From Chaetoceros tenuissimus (lineage: Eukaryota; Bacillariophyta; Thalassiosirophyceae; Chaetocerotales; Chaetocerotaceae), in assembly GCA_021927905.1 (NCBI GenBank), contig BLLK01000061.1, positions 62,001 to 126,000 on the forward strand: DNA of 64,000 bases. The letters are read 5' to 3'. Shown piece by piece: positions 1 to 9,366 of the stretch. Within the stretch, counting starts at the first letter, position 1. Each line of letters opens with the position of its first letter. The notes beneath the pieces are model-generated. The model was given only the letters and a program-made list of their open reading frames with translations, was not told the origin of the DNA and made no database searches. A program made the position numbers and the translations under genes.

Positions 1-1839
1 TGAGTTTGTGTCATCTATCTTTGAACCAACTTTTGAAAGATATGATATCAGATTGGAGTACGTTAAACCAGCACCAAACTCAAATCTGCCATCTTCATTT
101 ACCATCTTTGGTGCATGCTTCAAAGTCGCCATGTCAGCGATATTAATAAGAGTATGGTTAGTGCTTTGGATACTACCAGTGAATTCTTCGGGATACATCC
201 CAAAAGATGTGTTACCATTGACTAGATGTACATTCTTGTTGTTTCCATCTTTAAGCTCCCTTGACAAAGCTCCGAGAGACTCTGCTGTGAGCCAAGTCGT
301 ATTAGATTTGCCTTGAATGTTCAAATGTGAGGGGGTATTGCTTCTTGTGGCCTCAGGTGGAAAAGGGATTGTAGGAATGAAATTTGTTGGGTCTAGAGGA
401 TCGTCATCGTCCTCGACTTCACATTTCATTCGATTTTTCTCTTCTTCCTCCCCCCAGTCACTTGCAAAAGTCTTCATGGCAGTAAGAATAGGTCTATAAC
501 CAGTACATCTGCAAATGTTCCCATCAAACAAGTCTTCAATATCTTTCATTGTAGAGTTAGGGCAACTTTGCATATGCCCTGTCATGTTCATCACAAATCC
601 AGTTGAACAATATCCACATTGACTCCCGTTATTTTCTGCTAGAGCTCTAGCTACTGGGTTGACTTTTAGTGATCGTCCTTTCTTTTGCCTGAATCTTACT
701 ATGCCCCCATCATCTTCGTTTGTCTTTCCACTTTTTTTATTGTCAGATCCTCTTGAATTTTTATATTGTTTTAGCTCTTCATGGGCTTTCAGGGTTGCAG
801 GAGTCAATACTCCAGGTCGCACACCTGCGCGGGAGTGCTGTAGAGATTGACCAATCTTTGCAGGAATTCTTTTTGGTTTTCCTCCAGTACCCTCTACGGT
901 TGTAACTACAAGCCCATCAAGTGAACAAACAGGTCGGAGACACGAATTAATTGCTCGGTGGATTGGCTCTTGAGTTTCCTTATTGTACTCAGAGAGAATA
1001 CAAGTACACGCACCACATCCGCCCTGACCACATCCCTTCTTTGCCCCAGTCAATCCAACCTCTGGTGAGCGAAGATAGTCTATGAGCAACAAAGTTGGAG
1101 ATGGATTTTCAACCACAATTTTGTTTCCATTCAACCAGAATTGAACCTTATTTGCAGCACTTGTAGTCTCAACTTCATTCTCATCATTAATGGAACTTTC
1201 TATTTCTGCTCTTTCAACGTTCCCTCTTAGTTCAATCCCTTGTTTCTCTTCGTCAATACTCAATGGGTTCAGCGAAGGAGGTGCTTGAGACGCAGTAACA
1301 GATTGAGGAGACGCCACACTAGCAACGCGATTGGCAGAGGGAGAGACATTCTCCTGTTCCTCTTCAACAATCGATGGGTTCAGCGAAGGAGGTGCTTGAG
1401 ACGTAGAAACAGGTTGAGGAAGATCATCACTAGGAGAAGGCACTACACCATGATCAACACGAATGTTAGAAGATTCAAGGTTAGGGTCTCTTGATTGTGA
1501 TGCTAGTGGCACGTCTCGATTAGTATTTCCTTCATTGATATAGATAGATTCCTGTCGGGTGCAAATACCACCACCACCCGCAAGTTTGACCTTGATTTGA
1601 ACTACCCCGGACAAAGGGGAGGCAACTGTATAGAAATATGATTTATTTCTTTGAAGTGCAAGTGCATCTGTAATTGTTGCTACTGGCCTGGGAGATAAAA
1701 CTTTGAGACTAGAAGATGTTCCCCGGAAACAATCTTTTCCTTCAAGTGAACCAAGCAACTTTGAACTTTTAGAGTCCCAAACAACACGGACCATAGTACC
1801 ATCTCCGATCACTCCACAGAGAACGAGCGGGTCTTTCAT
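1..1839 (-). CDS. Xanthine dehydrogenase/aldehyde oxidase family, N-terminal part (runs off the window)
   Basis: Molybdenum hydroxylase of the xanthine dehydrogenase/aldehyde oxidase family; such enzymes oxidise purines or aldehydes through two 2Fe-2S clusters, FAD and a molybdenum cofactor. The frame is open from ATG at 1839 to the window edge, so the 3' part is missing. After about 229 unrelated residues comes a plant-type ferredoxin domain with GCGQGGCGACT, then SCLRPVCSLDG, then the second cluster domain with GSQCGYCSTGF and GNICRCTGYRP, then the start of the FAD-binding domain (NIADMATLKHAP). Two oddities: the long N-terminal extension, which carries a duplicated SQAPPSLNP peptide, and roughly 60 extra residues between the two cluster domains. 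An alternative start is a 9-base exon at 1939-1931 joined across a GT-AG intron (1930-1846), which keeps frame and adds Met-Val-Lys-Gln-Ser. Xanthine dehydrogenase and aldehyde oxidase cannot be told apart without the C-terminal part. Confidence 0.9.
   Translation of the reverse strand, partial: MKDPLVLCGVIGDGTMVRVVWDSKSSKLLGSLEGKDCFRGTSSSLKVLSPRPVATITDALALQRNKSYFYTVASPLSGVVQIKVKLAGGGGICTRQESIYINEGNTNRDVPLASQSRDPNLESSNIRVDHGVVPSPSDDLPQPVSTSQAPPSLNPSIVEEEQENVSPSANRVASVASPQSVTASQAPPSLNPLSIDEEKQGIELRGNVERAEIESSINDENEVETTSAANKVQFWLNGNKIVVENPSPTLLLIDYLRSPEVGLTGAKKGCGQGGCGACTCILSEYNKETQEPIHRAINSCLRPVCSLDGLVVTTVEGTGGKPKRIPAKIGQSLQHSRAGVRPGVLTPATLKAHEELKQYKNSRGSDNKKSGKTNEDDGGIVRFRQKKGRSLKVNPVARALAENNGSQCGYCSTGFVMNMTGHMQSCPNSTMKDIEDLFDGNICRCTGYRPILTAMKTFASDWGEEEEKNRMKCEVEDDDDPLDPTNFIPTIPFPPEATRSNTPSHLNIQGKSNTTWLTAESLGALSRELKDGNNKNVHLVNGNTSFGMYPEEFTGSIQSTNHTLINIADMATLKHAPKMVNEDGRFEFGAGLTYSNLISYLSKVGSKIDDTNS
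1261..1422 (-). repeat. Two ~50-base direct repeats inside the XDH-like N-terminal extension
   Basis: The segments 1261-1310 and 1373-1422 are near-identical (shared core gttcagcgaaggaggtgctt) and lie 112 bases apart start to start. Both are in the same frame of the dehydrogenase gene and encode a Ser-Gln-Ala-Pro-Pro-Ser-Leu-Asn-Pro peptide. The spacing is not a multiple of three, but the intervening sequence stays open. This looks like a local tandem duplication in a disordered, Pro/Ser-rich linker. Confidence 0.8.
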
Positions 1840-3066
1840 GGACTGCTTAGATTGAATGTCAATAAAAATCCAGAGGAAGGTTAGATTTTGTAAGAAGATC
1901 CAGAAAAAGGATTTGTATAGTGTACTTTACCTTTACCATATGAATATCTTCAAGGATTGCTATTAGAATCTGTTGGTGGTCAAAAATTCATTTATGTGGA
2001 AATCACATAAGTCAGAAGTGTTTTGTTAGAACGTAATATCTTTCATGAACAATCTGGAAGCTGCCACCTAGAATGAATATGCACGACCAAAGTATGGAAA
2101 TGGCCTAAAAATGTCAGAATTTCAACTTCTCTAGTATTTGAAGTTTGGATGTTGTCTCCCCACCTGACAATAAATTGGGCGCGCCAAAAAATCATATAAG
2201 TCTGGCTGTCATAATCAGAATTTACTTTTTAGCACGGTTTTGATTGTGCTAATGTTCGAAACAAACCGAAGAAACTCGAGGATTTATGTTAGAATAATTA
2301 TATATTTTCTTTCCTGACCAAAAATCAGGATTTCCTGACTTATTTGATTGCATACATTCCGTAACAAAACTCCAAAATAGGGGTAGAAATGGATTTTTAC
2401 TTGATCATTGTATGCAATCCGCACTCCTTGTATATCTATTACTTGAAGCTGCTACAAGATTATATGTCATATATATAATGCTTTTATTCAAAAGCATTTG
2501 TCCTTCCTCTTCATATTGACATGCGTATTTTGACTGCCCGAATTCGCGAGTCTTCTGCAGATTTTTGAACATGTTTTCTCTCAAAACCTACAAGCGATAG
2601 CTATGGGGGAATCGATGTATTGTCACGTACAGACCCCAACCCTAACGTTTCCTGTGATTTTATGATATGTCGTAATCTCCCATCAAAATAGCTAGTGCAA
2701 TTTTTTCGTTTTCCTTGCATCGCTCGAATATATCTAAGATCTAACCTCTCTCAAACTTTCATTGCTCAAATATTATCTCAATTGATCTGAACTAAAATCA
2801 AAAACTGAACCTCCTATTCTTTCCAAAGTTGTTTCATTGAAAAAAATCTCATCACAACATTGGAAAATGTCGTACACTAATGCCATATAAGAATGAATAA
2901 TCTCTCTCATGGCTATGGAGTACATCACCTCACATTCATTCATCACTGGCAAATCTATCGTCTATCGTCTATCAGAGTAGTACGATACCAATTACCCAAG
3001 CTCTAAGTTCAAAGTACATATTAATTTGTACTCTTATCCTTATCACCACATAGCTTATTGTCAATC
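1840..3066. other. Intergenic, divergent promoters
   Basis: This stretch separates the dehydrogenase gene on the minus strand from the CS-domain gene on the plus strand, so it should hold both promoters. It is AT-rich, with stops in all frames. I see a short imperfect palindrome around 2322-2340 (tcaggatttcctga) and three copies of a tatcgtc heptamer at about 2951-2973. A tacgata element lies about 87 bases upstream of the ATG at 3067. I see no conserved gene or RNA. Confidence 0.6.
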
Positions 3067-3993
3067 ATGGAACTATCAAATGAAATGCTGATGCTGATTG
3101 CGTCAGTCATGGTCATTGGCCTCTCAACTCTATTCATGCTCGGGAAGAAGGATAACGCATCTGCAGAAGCAATGAAAGATATGGGCGATCTTCTCGATAA
3201 CGAATCTGAATGGGACACCAAAGAAAAGGAACAAATAAAGTCAGCATCACCCTTACAAAAACAAGTGCAGAAAGTATCAAAAGAATCCGCAGAACCAAAA
3301 GAGGATTTGAAAAATGTGTTTGATGTCAAGCAAGCACCTCCGAAGACAGGCGAAGAAGGAAAGAAAGAAGAAGCAAAAGATGGTGAGGCTGAGAAGCCAT
3401 TCAAGAGTTCCTACTATTATGCTCACAATCAACATCGAAAGACTGGTGGATATGCAGATGGACTGAAAGCAGAAGATTATGAAATGAATAAACCAAAGTT
3501 ATTGAAAAAGACATCGTCGACTGTTGACACCTCTGGAGTTACATCAGCCGCACAAGCAGCTACGACCCTTGGAAAAGGCAATTCAATACCTATCAATCGT
3601 TATTTATGGGATGATGATGGTAATGATAAAGGTATTGCAAAGATTTACATTGATACATTGCCTGGAAAAACATCTACAGACACTACTCCTTGGTCCGATG
3701 CTAACATCACCAGAGAAGATGTGATTGGAAAGGTTGTAGGTGTTTGGAAGAATTCATTGATTGTACAGATTCGATCAGCAGAGACACGTTATCATCTCTT
3801 TGTTCCAAGAATGTTTGGAGAATTAGAAGAAGTCAAGTGTGTGGTCAAGGCGAAGAAACTGATTATCAAGCTTACAAAGAAGCAAAACACTGAAAATCTA
3901 AAAGCTTGGCCTCAACTCCCTTCAAAGGATTTAAAGTCACTCAAAAGTGACGGAGTAGATTATGTCAATGAAGATTTGTTCTCTCAAGAGTAG
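3067..3993 (+). CDS. Membrane-anchored CS (p23-like) domain protein
   Basis: Predicted protein of 308 residues, reading from the first ATG at 3067; the frame is open three codons further upstream but only from a TTG. Residues about 6-26 form one hydrophobic segment, a membrane anchor or signal anchor. A charged Lys/Glu-rich linker follows to about residue 115. Residues about 178-284 resemble a CS/p23 domain: it opens with NRYLWDDDG, continues with AKIYIDTLPG and closes with KKLIIKLTKK followed by AWPQL. That pattern is typical of p23, Sgt1 and CacyBP-type domains, which bind Hsp90 or ubiquitin-ligase components. The C-terminal tail recalls CacyBP. The partner is unknown and the assignment rests on the pattern of beta-strand residues. 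Its stop lies 44 bases from the stop of the converging gene at 4038, so the 3' untranslated regions probably overlap. Confidence 0.75.
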   Translation: MELSNEMLMLIASVMVIGLSTLFMLGKKDNASAEAMKDMGDLLDNESEWDTKEKEQIKSASPLQKQVQKVSKESAEPKEDLKNVFDVKQAPPKTGEEGKKEEAKDGEAEKPFKSSYYYAHNQHRKTGGYADGLKAEDYEMNKPKLLKKTSSTVDTSGVTSAAQAATTLGKGNSIPINRYLWDDDGNDKGIAKIYIDTLPGKTSTDTTPWSDANITREDVIGKVVGVWKNSLIVQIRSAETRYHLFVPRMFGELEEVKCVVKAKKLIIKLTKKQNTENLKAWPQLPSKDLKSLKSDGVDYVNEDLFSQE

Positions 3994-4037
3994 ACTTGAC
4001 TTTGCTAAAAAACGCTAAGAAAAATTTATACTTGTGG

Positions 4038-4748
4038 TTACTCAAGGAATTGTTTCTCGTTTTCGAAAGAGACTGCGTCTATTTCTATGGAAGAAATGTT
4101 ACTGTATTCATTTGTATCGACAATGTTTGTGTCAATTACTTGGGTTTCCATACTAGCTTCGATTGGATTGGAATCTTCTTCATTTACTTCATTATTTTCC
4201 TCAATGCTTTGTTCTGTTGCAACCTCCACAGTCTCATCAACAGGGTCTGATTGATCGATGAGTTCCTCTACTTTCAAAATTTCGTCATCCACTACTGGAG
4301 TTTCTTCTTCCTCTGCTTTTTCATTATCATAATGGATAGGCTCAGGTTCAGACTCGGCCTCTACTACAGAATTCTCCTTTTCATTTTCGATTGGAGGCAC
4401 ATCGAGTGTGAATTCTTTCAACTCTTCTTGCAAAAGCAGTTTCGCTTTATCAAAACCTAATCGACAATACGAAAAGTCTTCAATATTCCTCTTTGAAATT
4501 CTTGCATTTGTACATTCTTGGTGACTGTTCAAAGCGATCTTTTCTCCTTGACAGTACTTGGAGCAAAGGATTCTCTTGGCTGTGTTTCCTCCTTTGAGGC
4601 AAGCCTTCAGACTACTTTTTTTGGTGTAATTTGATTTTCTACAGCGAGCTTCAACGTCAATAGACTTACATTTCTCCTGACAAACCAAGTCCGGTGAGGA
4701 GGAAACAAAAGAAAAGAAAGTTAGCAAGAATGGAATAACGACTTTCAT
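4038..4748 (-). CDS. Secreted protein with Cys-containing N-terminal region and acidic tail
   Basis: Predicted protein of 236 residues from ATG at 4748. It opens with a signal peptide (MKVVIPFLLTFFSFVSS), followed by about 90 residues holding eight or so cysteines in a spacing such as CQEKCKS, CLKGG, CSKYCQGE and YCRLGF, which suggests a small disulfide-bonded domain. The remaining two thirds is strongly acidic, Glu/Asp/Ser/Asn-rich and probably disordered. I do not recognise the family. An identical 15-base element shared with the promoter of the gene ending at 9366 lies about 90 bases upstream of the start (4839-4853). Confidence 0.75.
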   Translation of the reverse strand: MKVVIPFLLTFFSFVSSSPDLVCQEKCKSIDVEARCRKSNYTKKSSLKACLKGGNTAKRILCSKYCQGEKIALNSHQECTNARISKRNIEDFSYCRLGFDKAKLLLQEELKEFTLDVPPIENEKENSVVEAESEPEPIHYDNEKAEEEETPVVDDEILKVEELIDQSDPVDETVEVATEQSIEENNEVNEEDSNPIEASMETQVIDTNIVDTNEYSNISSIEIDAVSFENEKQFLE

Positions 4749-4838
4749 GATTCTTCAATCCCTTTCCTAATTTGTTTCGCCTGCCCTTTAGTCAGTTCCT
4801 AACTGTGAGTGAAGTTGAATTTTGAATCACCACTGTTG

Positions 4839-4853
4839 TACGTACGAGTACAT
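4839..4853 (-). promoter_or_regulatory. 15-base motif shared with 9455-9469
   Basis: The 15-mer tacgtacgagtacat (plus strand) occurs here 91 bases upstream of the ATG at 4748. The same 15-mer, in the same orientation relative to its gene, occurs 89 bases upstream of the ATG at 9366. The match in sequence, orientation and distance suggests a core-promoter or transcription-factor element. This is inference from two copies. Confidence 0.45.
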
Positions 4854-4940
4854 AATCTTTCATCGTGGCTTTAAGTACTAGTATTTATTCAGAAAGAGTA
4901 TTCTTCATTACATCGATACTCGCCTCTATTTTTTCTATTA

Positions 4941-6234
4941 TCATCTATTGCTTCTCTTTTTTAAATATGCAGCCATTGTTTCATCTTCGTACCAGTTGAC
5001 CTTTACTGGTGCTAATCTAGTTTGTCTCTGCTGTGCCATTGTAGCAGTTGCAGCACCATTACTTCTACGACTGGAACTTCGGAATCTATTAGAGCCACCT
5101 GTTGATGATCCCGCATTCGATAATCTACCAATTGGTCCTCTTCGTCGAGTTTCCGATGTCATATTCACTCTTTGTCTACTATTCGTTGTACTACTTTGAA
5201 CATTACCATTGCGTCTAGATCGCTGTGAATCTCTCAATGCCAATACACCGTCTTGACCAAGTTCCATGGAAGCAGCCTTTACAGCTCTCAAGTTTGTAGG
5301 AACATCTTCACGAATTCTCCACTCGAGTGCTTGTACAGGAACAGGACCATTTGGACGAACATCTACAGTATATTCAATCTTGGTTGCCAATTTAGAAGGA
5401 TCATCTGGATCAGTCACCCAACTACATTTCCATTCCCCATCAAATTCTGAAAAGAATTGAGACTCTACACACTTGAACAATATTGTTTTTTGTTCATTCA
5501 CATTAATATCTTGTGGTTGTTGATGATTTGACGATGATTCAGGCAGTGCAAGTTCATTCACGTTAATGGATGAATGAATATTGTTGATACGAGCTTGTAA
5601 TATTTGCTCTGTCATGTCCATCGTCACACTGGCACCGAATTCAAATCCAATAATTTTCTGTGCACCCCTTTGAAATAGACGACATGTATAACTTCCATCT
5701 CCCTGTACACCAGTCGACTTTGCATTTCTACCAGGGTTGACTCGCTTGGACTCTACTAGATTCGGTACATGAGTAGATAGATTATCATCTACAAACAAGA
5801 ACAAATGTGAGTTTTCTGAAACAAACCAAGTATATCAAAAAGAAAGAGACAGTACCACTGCACTTACAGTCTGTCAATATAGCCCATACATCCTCCATTG
5901 GTCTTGGAATCACAATGTCTCCTGCAATTCTGCGAGAGTTGGCCGATGTTCGTTCAATTCGTACAGCAACCAATTCACAGGATTCATCATCTTGCTCTGA
6001 ATCATTCCCACCGAACCACCAGACATTTAACGAAGTCGAAGTGCTTAGTGGTGCATTCTGTATATTTGACGAGACTGGTTTATGAATGGAGTGACTATTC
6101 CCATATCGTCGTGATGATAAACTAGTTTGTGTAAAAGCTATCGATGGTGCAATCTTCAAAGCAGAAAGAGTAGCTAGAACGAAGCCTATTTTGGAACCGA
6201 TTGTAAATTTCATTTTCTTTTTTAATGATTTCAT
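4941..6234 (-). CDS. Plastid-targeted polyketide cyclase/START-like (COQ10-type) protein
   Basis: Two exons, 6234-5868 and 5788-4941, joined across a 79-base GT-AG intron (donor GTAAGT). The join restores the family sequence VWAILTDYDNLSTHVPNLVES, cut here by the intron inside the Tyr codon, a hallmark of the polyketide-cyclase/dehydrase and COQ10-type START superfamily, which binds hydrophobic ligands. The N-terminus is a signal peptide ending PSIAF-TQ, with Phe at +1, followed by a Ser/Arg-rich stretch; this is the diatom plastid signal. The domain spans roughly residues 85-290. The C-terminal ~100 residues are basic, Ser/Arg/Asn-rich and probably disordered. Similar plastid proteins exist in plants and cyanobacteria, but the ligand is unknown. 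The second in-frame Met, at residue 8, gives a more standard signal peptide. Confidence 0.85.
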
Positions 6235-7154
6235 GCGAATATTTCGTGTTTGTAAATTTTATGTTGATTGCTAGGTTGGCACCTGAATGTTGACAACTTG
6301 CATGAGAAAGCACCGATTGATTCAGATGTAATAGATGCTGTCAACTGACAAACAAATGACGCAGCAAAAACAGATGTTTCGTTAAAAGAAGAGGGTTTGA
6401 ATGCTGCCTTGGAGTGTTTGTACAAAGACACGCTTCTCTTGGATTGAATCAGCTGCTTCAGGAAGAAAACTTCAATCAAATGAGGTGAAGGTGCAAACTT
6501 ACTCAGCAGTGGCGTCGTCGAGAAGATTGAGATCAACTTGAAACTTCGTGCAGCAGCAGCTATTGAGACACACGTCATAAAAATGGCCTAAACATATGTC
6601 ACCATTTTTACTTTTTTCGCTTCTCTTCTTTTTCCGGAGAGTGGAGGTGAATGAATTAGGTTATGAGCTATTTTTGAACACAAAACAGAGAAGGAAAAGA
6701 GACAGGTGTCAAAATTTGATTTGACGGTTGACATTCCTTTGGTGGACGGGTCATCCACAATTGGTTTTTAGAGTTTTAGCGCGTACTTACACACTCCGAC
6801 TTGATGCGACTTTGATGCTATCACTAATAGGCTACACAAAAGTAATTGATGAACTCAGTTACAATCATTCCAGAGTAATTACTCTACGATAAAATAGAAA
6901 CAAATTGAATCGAAATCAGGGCCATGCATAGCAACAATCACTCAAAAACAGTGAATTCAAATCATAATTTTCACAAGTCTTGTAGAGCAACTGAAACTTG
7001 TGGGATGTTGGAAAATTGTCTACAAGACTGCTATCCCGGTCTGCCTCGGTGTTGCATCAGTTTTCCGATCTTTTTGCAAAAAGGAGAACCATGAACCATC
7101 CTCTCCACTTACTAAAAGGTCACGCAACACATAACTCACACATAAACCAACAAC
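6235..7154. other. Intergenic, divergent promoters
   Basis: It separates the plastid START-like gene (-) from the secreted three-exon gene (+). A minus-strand frame of about 115 codons (6578-6231) is open across the likely promoter, but it has no recognisable domain. I see no RNA gene or repeat. Confidence 0.5.
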
Positions 7155-8464
7155 ATGAAGTTTACTACAGCTATCGCACTCACCGCCCTCCTTGGAAACG
7201 CTGCATTCTCTAATGCTCAGGATGCAACTGGTAATTTAGACATTTGTAATCCGGATAAGGCAACCTATGCTGATGGCAAGCCTAACGAATTTAAGCCACA
7301 ACTTTGGGAAAGAAATCCAGGTACATGCAACAAAGTGTGTGAGCGTCCTCAAACTGGAATCAGAAATCAGGTTAGTAATTTCAATGCAATGTCACTAAAA
7401 CTGGATTATATGCACTACTGTGTCCCTCTGTTCCTCTTTATCTCTTCTGCCTCCTGACGTCGTCTCATCATTCTATCCCTCATAGGTGAAGATTCAATGT
7501 AACGTTGACCTTAATGGTGATGGAAAGAATGTTGATTGCTTTGACCCAGCTGTCTCTGCTGGTGGATGTAGAGATGTTGATGTGAAGATCAATTACAAAT
7601 ACAAGAATTCTAACGATAGTCTACCGTTGGAAGTGCAATTTGGAGGTATGTTTAAAAATAGTGGTGCTAGGAACAATGGTGTGAGTTGGACGGCCTTCGA
7701 CGGGGAACAAGTTTTGGAGAACGATGCAAAACAAAATGAAACATACCAGAGACTTCCAGGTAACGAAGGATTGCCTTTCAACATTGCTAAAACTATCAAC
7801 ACTTGCGAAATATATCTTGTGGAGATGAAGTCCAAGATGCCAATTCCAGATGACGACAAGGATCTCATCTGGAAAGCCACACCTCCACCAACTGGTCAAA
7901 CAGATGTTTATTACACTCTCAAGCAGAGATTTTGCAACAAGCAATACACTGATGTAGCAGAAAACGAAAACTGCAAAACTAGCATTCTGCAAGGACAGGA
8001 ACAACTAGATTTGTCAACTGACAGATGTAAGTATCGACTACTCCTTTTTTGAAATACTACTCGAAATAAATTTTCTCATCGTATCATTTCTTCTTTTAGG
8101 TGGAGTCAGTGGAAAGATTCTTCTCTGTGATGCTGGTTGTAAAGCGAAATGGTTGGCTGATCAACCACCAGAGGCAGGACCAAGTGATCCAGGAACATCA
8201 GGGCCAGAACCAGATGGACCAGGACCAAGTGATCCGGCAATTCCGGCTCCACCAACTACAGCTCCACCAGCAACAGGACCAGAACCAGATGCACCAAGCC
8301 CTTCGAGTCCAAAATCCAAAGGAACCAAAGAGCCTAGCGCTGGAAAGGGAACCAAGCAGCCTACCATTGGAAAGGGAACCAAGCAGCCTACCATTGGAAA
8401 AGGAAAAGGAACTCTTCCACCGGTGACAAGAAAATTGAATAACAGAAAGGTTGCAAGAGTATAA
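7155..8464 (+). CDS. Secreted protein with Pro-rich tail and Lys-Gly-Thr-Lys repeats
   Basis: Three exons, 7155-7370, 7486-8026 and 8100-8464, with GT-AG introns of 115 and 73 bases; the joined frame gives 373 residues. A signal peptide (cleaved near AFSNA-QDA) precedes a cysteine-containing globular region of about 225 residues with pairs such as CNKVCERP, CNVDLNGDG and LLCDAGCKAKW, probably disulfide-bonded. From about residue 270 there is a Gly/Pro/Glu/Asp-rich linker, then a basic tail with tandem GTKQPTIGK units (KGTK spacing). I do not recognise the globular domain. Proteins of this shape (signal peptide, Cys-containing body, Pro linker, Lys repeats) are common among diatom cell-surface and silica-associated proteins, but that role is only an inference. 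The second exon opens with GTG, which is Val, not a start. Confidence 0.85.
8320..8402 (+). repeat. 27-base tandem repeat in the secreted protein gene
   Basis: About three units of 27 bases. Two are almost perfect, starting near 8344 and 8371, and the first copy is diverged. Each encodes a nine-residue GTKxPxxGK peptide. The near-identity of the last two copies indicates recent unit duplication. Confidence 0.8.
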
Positions 8465-9084
8465 AAATGGTAGATGAAATTCTATCTTATTTTGTGCTTC
8501 AAGTGGATCCGTTATTTGGTCCTTTATAAATGGTTTCTATTTGCAGTTTATGATCACCTTTATTTGGAGAAACTGCGATGTTTGTCGAGCCATTTTATCT
8601 TACATATATAATATTATTAAGTAAATGACTTTTACAAAATCCATTGACCAAAGAGATTACGTATCTTTCCCTTCTAATCTTCATCCTTAAGTAGCTTTTT
8701 CGAACTCGAAGAAAACTTCATTCATACTAGTATGGTGAGAGGTTTAGAGAAGTTGGACTATCTATAAAATAACCAAGATATTCATATATTGCTTTTAATT
8801 CATACATTTATTTATGCCTGCAATGAAGATTGTAAAAACATCTCAACTTCTTTGTACTTCAAACAATTTGCTTCTTCGTGCCTAAACCCATCGAAGCTCA
8901 TTTCTAATGTTTTGAATTACTCTCTTAATTCACATGATAATGAGATTTACAATCCACGTATCCTCTATCTTGACTTTCTTCATTATCACATCCTTCAAAA
9001 ATATAGTATACCATCCCTTCAGTATCCTTCTACAAAATCCGCGGCAACTTATAGTGCTCAGCATCTCCATAAATCAATCTTTCT
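8465..9084. other. Intergenic between convergent genes
   Basis: AT-rich sequence between the stop at 8464 (+) and the stop at 9085 (-). Plus-strand frames are open at 8789-9232, but they run antisense over the small minus-strand gene and have poor composition. Nothing else is visible. Confidence 0.5.
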
Positions 9085-9366
9085 CTATTCATTGCTTTGT
9101 TTCGCAAGTGGATTAGATTGTGGAATCAAATATGACTCAAAATCTATTTCCTTCTCCACCGCTTCATTCATCAACCTCATCTCTTTATCAATCAGATGCA
9201 TCATACTCTTTTCATACATTCTTCCAGCTTGAGACATTGGAATCTTCTTTGTCTCCATCGGAGCTCTAGGTCTCCTCGCTCGTTCTATTTCTTCTCTTCT
9301 CTGCTTTCCTTCCAACTGTTTAGTTGAGGATAAAGCATATAGGCGCTCGCAGCAATCTTGAGTCAT
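9085..9366 (-). CDS. Small basic helical protein of unknown function
   Basis: Predicted 93-residue protein from ATG at 9366. It is charged and probably helical: Arg/Glu-rich in the first third (EGKQRREEIERARR), then KKIPMSQAGRMYEKSMMHL and DKEMRLMNEAVEKEIDFES. The composition looks like a real coding sequence, and a 15-base upstream element shared with the gene starting at 4748 lies about 89 bases before the start. There is no signal peptide or membrane segment. I do not recognise the family. It could also be a single exon of a longer gene, but no convincing splice donor follows before the stop. Confidence 0.5.
   Translation of the reverse strand: MTQDCCERLYALSSTKQLEGKQRREEIERARRPRAPMETKKIPMSQAGRMYEKSMMHLIDKEMRLMNEAVEKEIDFESYLIPQSNPLAKQSNE

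Noticed and set aside
6231-6578. 115-codon minus-strand frame upstream of the plastid START-like gene
   Set aside because: It overlaps the likely promoter and the start of the next gene, shows no domain, and its composition is ordinary for AT-rich noncoding sequence.
6940-6990. T-loop-like gaattcaaatc resembling part of a tRNA
   Set aside because: No matching acceptor stem, anticodon arm or D-loop around it; no tRNA gene was found anywhere in the window by eye.
8789-9232. 147-codon plus-strand frame
   Set aside because: It runs antisense to the better-supported small minus-strand gene, is rich in Ser/Ile/Leu/Tyr as expected from AT-rich reverse-strand sequence, and shows no domain.
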